Shown here one piece after another: positions 61,911 to 64,000 of a stretch of 64,000 nt of DNA. Positions within the stretch are counted from its first letter, which is position 1; each line of letters opens with the position of its first letter. The notes beneath the pieces are model-generated. The model was given only the letters and a program-made list of their open reading frames with translations. It was not told where the DNA came from and made no database searches. The stretch covers positions 558,001 through 622,000 of the forward strand of contig NZ_CP117883.1 in the NCBI RefSeq assembly GCF_028736215.1, given 5' to 3'. The translations under genes and the position numbers were made by a program. Origin of the DNA: Mucilaginibacter sp. KACC 22773. Its GTDB lineage: Bacteria; Bacteroidota; Bacteroidia; Sphingobacteriales; Sphingobacteriaceae.

Positions 61911-62891
61911 ATGAAAAAGAGAATTTTAATTGTTTTGCTTTGTATTGCCTGCGTTGGCGCTTATGCGCAAAAAAAACAACCGAAGAAATCGCCCAGGAAA
62001 ACAAATAATGCTGCTGCAGGACGGAGGGCTACCCCGCCGCCGCCCCAGCCTTCAAATACCGTGGCCAGCCAGCCATCACCGGATACAACCAAAAAGCCAA
62101 TGAAGCCTTTTGAAAGGCCGCTTGATGGCTATTATAAAAAGAGTAACATTTTAAGTGCGAAAGTAACCCCGTACCCCAACCTGCGCGAAAGCGACGTAGC
62201 ATTTGCTAAAAGGGTATGGCGCGAAATTGATGTACGCGATAAAATGAACACTTACCTTGCATCGCCAAAACGCCGTTTAATTGATGTGTTGCTGGATGCT
62301 ATTACGGCAGGCGAACTAACAGCTTATGACCCAACACCGGGTAAAAAGGACGATATTAATGGCGACAGTTTCAGTACGCCGCTAAATGGGGCTCAGGCCA
62401 AGGGCCGTTTATCCGGTGCAGATAGCAGCGTGGTGAAGAAATTTGATGCCAACGGCAATGAGATTGGATCTACAATGGTAGCCAGCGAATTTAACCCCGA
62501 TAGCGTACTCAAATATCGTATAAAAGAAGATTGGGTGTTTGATCGCCAGCGCTCTATTTTTGAACCGCGCATTATTGGGATAGCGCCGCTTGTTAAACCA
62601 AAGGGTGTAGGTGCTGCAGATGTGGATTATCAGCCGGCTTTTTGGATTTATTTTCCCGAAGCCCGCCAGATACTTGCAACCAAAGAGGTTGTTAGCCGCG
62701 CCAGCGATGCAACAGGCTTAAGTTTCGATGATGTTTTCATGAAGCGTATCTTTACCAGTTATATTGTGAAACAAAGCAATGATAAAGATGAGCGTGTGAA
62801 AGATTACGCCCAGGGGATAGACAAGCTTTACGAATCGGAAAGAATAAAAAAGACATTAATGGATTGGGAGCTTAATCTTTGGCAATACTAA
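61911..62891 (+). CDS. gldN: T9SS ring protein GldN
   Basis: 326 residues with a signal peptide (about 1-20, ending GAYAQ) and a Lys/Pro-rich linker (KKQPKKSPRKT..PPPPQP). The mature domain has FAKRVWREIDVRDKMN, YRIKEDWVFDRQRS and ARQILATKEVVSR, typical of GldN/PorN. It binds GldK and GldM. It is 6 bp after gldM. A terminator follows. Confidence 0.94.
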   Translation: MKKRILIVLLCIACVGAYAQKKQPKKSPRKTNNAAAGRRATPPPPQPSNTVASQPSPDTTKKPMKPFERPLDGYYKKSNILSAKVTPYPNLRESDVAFAKRVWREIDVRDKMNTYLASPKRRLIDVLLDAITAGELTAYDPTPGKKDDINGDSFSTPLNGAQAKGRLSGADSSVVKKFDANGNEIGSTMVASEFNPDSVLKYRIKEDWVFDRQRSIFEPRIIGIAPLVKPKGVGAADVDYQPAFWIYFPEARQILATKEVVSRASDATGLSFDDVFMKRIFTSYIVKQSNDKDERVKDYAQGIDKLYESERIKKTLMDWELNLWQY

Positions 62892-62915
62892 TTGTTAAAT
62901 GAAAATTCAAAGGTG

Positions 62916-62947
62916 AAAAGTCAAAGCTGTTCTGGTTTTGACTTTTT
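62916..62947 (+). terminator. Terminator of the gldKLMN operon
   Basis: AAAAGTCAAA (62916-62925) pairs with TTTGACTTTT (62937-62946), the latter forming the T-tract. Located 24 bp after the gldN stop. Confidence 0.75.
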
Positions 62948-62977
62948 GCGTTTTATGTAAATCATATTCAAAACTCC

Positions 62978-63056
62978 CGTCATTGTGAGGCACGAAGCAA
63001 TCCCGAACTATTTGGGACTTAGCATGTAGGGGATTGCTTCGTGCCTCGCAATGACA
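62978..63056. repeat. CGTCATTGCGAGG palindromic element, copy C
   Basis: 27-bp arms at 62978-63004 and 63030-63056, inverted with two mismatches, around a 25-nt loop. Flanks CAAAACT (left) and GATATTTGATAT (right) are shared with copy B. It lies between convergent gldN and uvrC. Confidence 0.85.
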
Positions 63057-63082
63057 GATATTTGATATAGCCAGTCAATAAC

Positions 63083-64000
63083 TTAATTTTGACTTTGATC
63101 AAAGTATCCTAAAATCGCCTTTGCCTGTTTTAAATTAACCACTTCAAGCAATAATTCTTCATTTGCCTCGCGAATCTTTTTTACGGATTTAAAATACTTC
63201 AACAGCTTTTCGGCGGTGGTTTTGCCAATGCCTTCTATCAGTTCAAGTTCGGTAGCCAGGGTGCCTTTGTCGCGTATTTTACGGTGGAAGGTGATACCAA
63301 AACGGTGCGCCTCATCCCGTAGGTGCTGGATCACTTTAAGTGTTTCTGATTTTTTATCCAGGTACATGGGGTATTGGTCATTGGGGTAATATAGCTCTTC
63401 CAGGCGTTTGGCAATACCAATTACGGTTACCTTTTTATCTATACCCAAAAGTTTTAAACTATGCATCGCGCTTGATAGCTGCCCTTTGCCGCCGTCAATG
63501 ATAATAAGTTGTGGCAATTCGGTGCCTTCGTCCAGCATGCGGCGGTAGCGGCGGTGCACCGCTTCCTCCATGGTGGCAAAGTCATTCGGCCCTTCTACCG
63601 TTTTTACGTGGAAATGGCGGTAGTCTTTTTTAGATGGCTTGCCATCTTTAAATACCACTATGGCCGAAACCGGGTATTTGCCCTGGAAGTTAGAGTTATC
63701 GAAGCATTCGATGTGGCGGGGCAGCTGGTTCATCCGCAAATCCTTCATCATCTGCGTCAGCAATCGCTCGGTACGGATTTCAGGATTCAACTTTTCATAC
63801 TGATCAATTTTTTCCTTTTTGAAATATTGTACATTCTTTTGCGACAAATCAAGCAGTTTGCGTTTTTCGCCCAGTTTTGGTACAGTGAATTTAATACCCG
63901 GATGGTCTTCCACATCAATATCAAATGGTACAATCACTTCTTTTGACGTGCTGTTATACCTGCTCCTGAATTCGATGATGGCCAGGGTAAGCAGCTCCTC
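63083..64000 (-). CDS. uvrC: Excinuclease ABC subunit C, UvrC (5' part outside the window)
   Basis: The frame runs through to the window end; residues before the GTG at 63937 (EELLTLAIIEFRSRYN) belong to the same protein, so this GTG is not the start. The visible 305 residues are the C-terminal half: the RNase H-like nuclease domain (IECFDNSNFQGKYPVSAIVVF, LIIIDGGKGQLSSA, KRLEELYYP, LRDEAHRFGITFHR) and the double helix-hairpin-helix tail (IEGIGKTTAEKLL). UvrC makes the two incisions in nucleotide excision repair. It is convergent with gldN. Confidence 0.94.
   Translation of the reverse strand, partial: EELLTLAIIEFRSRYNSTSKEVIVPFDIDVEDHPGIKFTVPKLGEKRKLLDLSQKNVQYFKKEKIDQYEKLNPEIRTERLLTQMMKDLRMNQLPRHIECFDNSNFQGKYPVSAIVVFKDGKPSKKDYRHFHVKTVEGPNDFATMEEAVHRRYRRMLDEGTELPQLIIIDGGKGQLSSAMHSLKLLGIDKKVTVIGIAKRLEELYYPNDQYPMYLDKKSETLKVIQHLRDEAHRFGITFHRKIRDKGTLATELELIEGIGKTTAEKLLKYFKSVKKIREANEELLLEVVNLKQAKAILGYFDQSQN

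Overview
The window is a stretch of chromosome from a Bacteroidota bacterium, most likely the family Sphingobacteriaceae and plausibly Mucilaginibacter or Pedobacter. The genus is inferred from gene content and the style of the repeats, not from a search. Supporting evidence is a complete gldKLMN type IX secretion (T9SS) locus, a secreted giant protein with a T9SS type A sorting domain, an alternative complex III (ActA-F) locus, several Bacteroidota-specific DUF families, and promoters of the TAnnTTTG type. No rRNA, tRNA, CRISPR array, integrase or intact insertion sequence was seen. The DNA looks like core chromosome seeded with small palindromic repeats.

Layout. 0-2.4 kb: end of an upstream gene, an LpxH-like phosphoesterase and a deoxyhypusine-synthase-family enzyme. 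2.5-19.2 kb: one long co-directional respiratory supercluster. It holds ActABCDEF, CoxB/CoxA, heme A synthase, heme O synthase, two subunit III proteins, subunit IV, Sco and DUF420. Together these would pass electrons from menaquinol through ActE to an aa3-type oxidase and build its heme and copper centres. 19.2-20.1 kb: a gene-free locus rich in repeats. 20.1-24.9 kb: small membrane and DUF proteins, an OmpA lipoprotein and a TPR protein. 25.0-29.3 kb: a lipoprotein with an S9-peptidase fold whose catalytic Ser and His are replaced, followed directly by a histidine kinase and an OmpR-type regulator. 29.5-36.2 kb (minus strand): methyltransferase, UbiA-like protein, membrane metallophosphoesterase, ChlI-like AAA ATPase, VWA protein and a PfkB sugar kinase. 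36.3-40.8 kb: NTF2-like protein, NadR-like enzyme and a soluble kinase with three tandem PAS repeats. 41-47 kb: an AraC regulator divergent from a phytanoyl-CoA-dioxygenase-like protein, a JmjC/cupin protein, a fasciclin protein and HemW. 47.6-55.1 kb: the giant T9SS cargo, a small sorting-tail-like protein and an MscS channel. 55.2-56.0 kb: a zeta-toxin-like gene with a small downstream partner. 56.2-62.9 kb: DUF4271, HemD and GldKLMN. 63.1-64 kb: the 3' part of uvrC.

The most interesting items are: (1) the exported pseudo-peptidase coupled to a two-component system; (2) several families of dispersed palindromes, namely three CGTCATTGCGAGG elements, two GTCTGAACCGGAATT elements and TTTGAAAA-type hairpin arrays; (3) a helically phased 10-bp tandem array in the 19.2-20.1 kb gene-free locus; (4) the zeta-like toxin with a downstream mini-ORF; (5) a UbiA-like protein lacking the first Asp motif, fused by operon to a methyltransferase; (6) a Sco protein with Tyr where the copper-binding His is expected.
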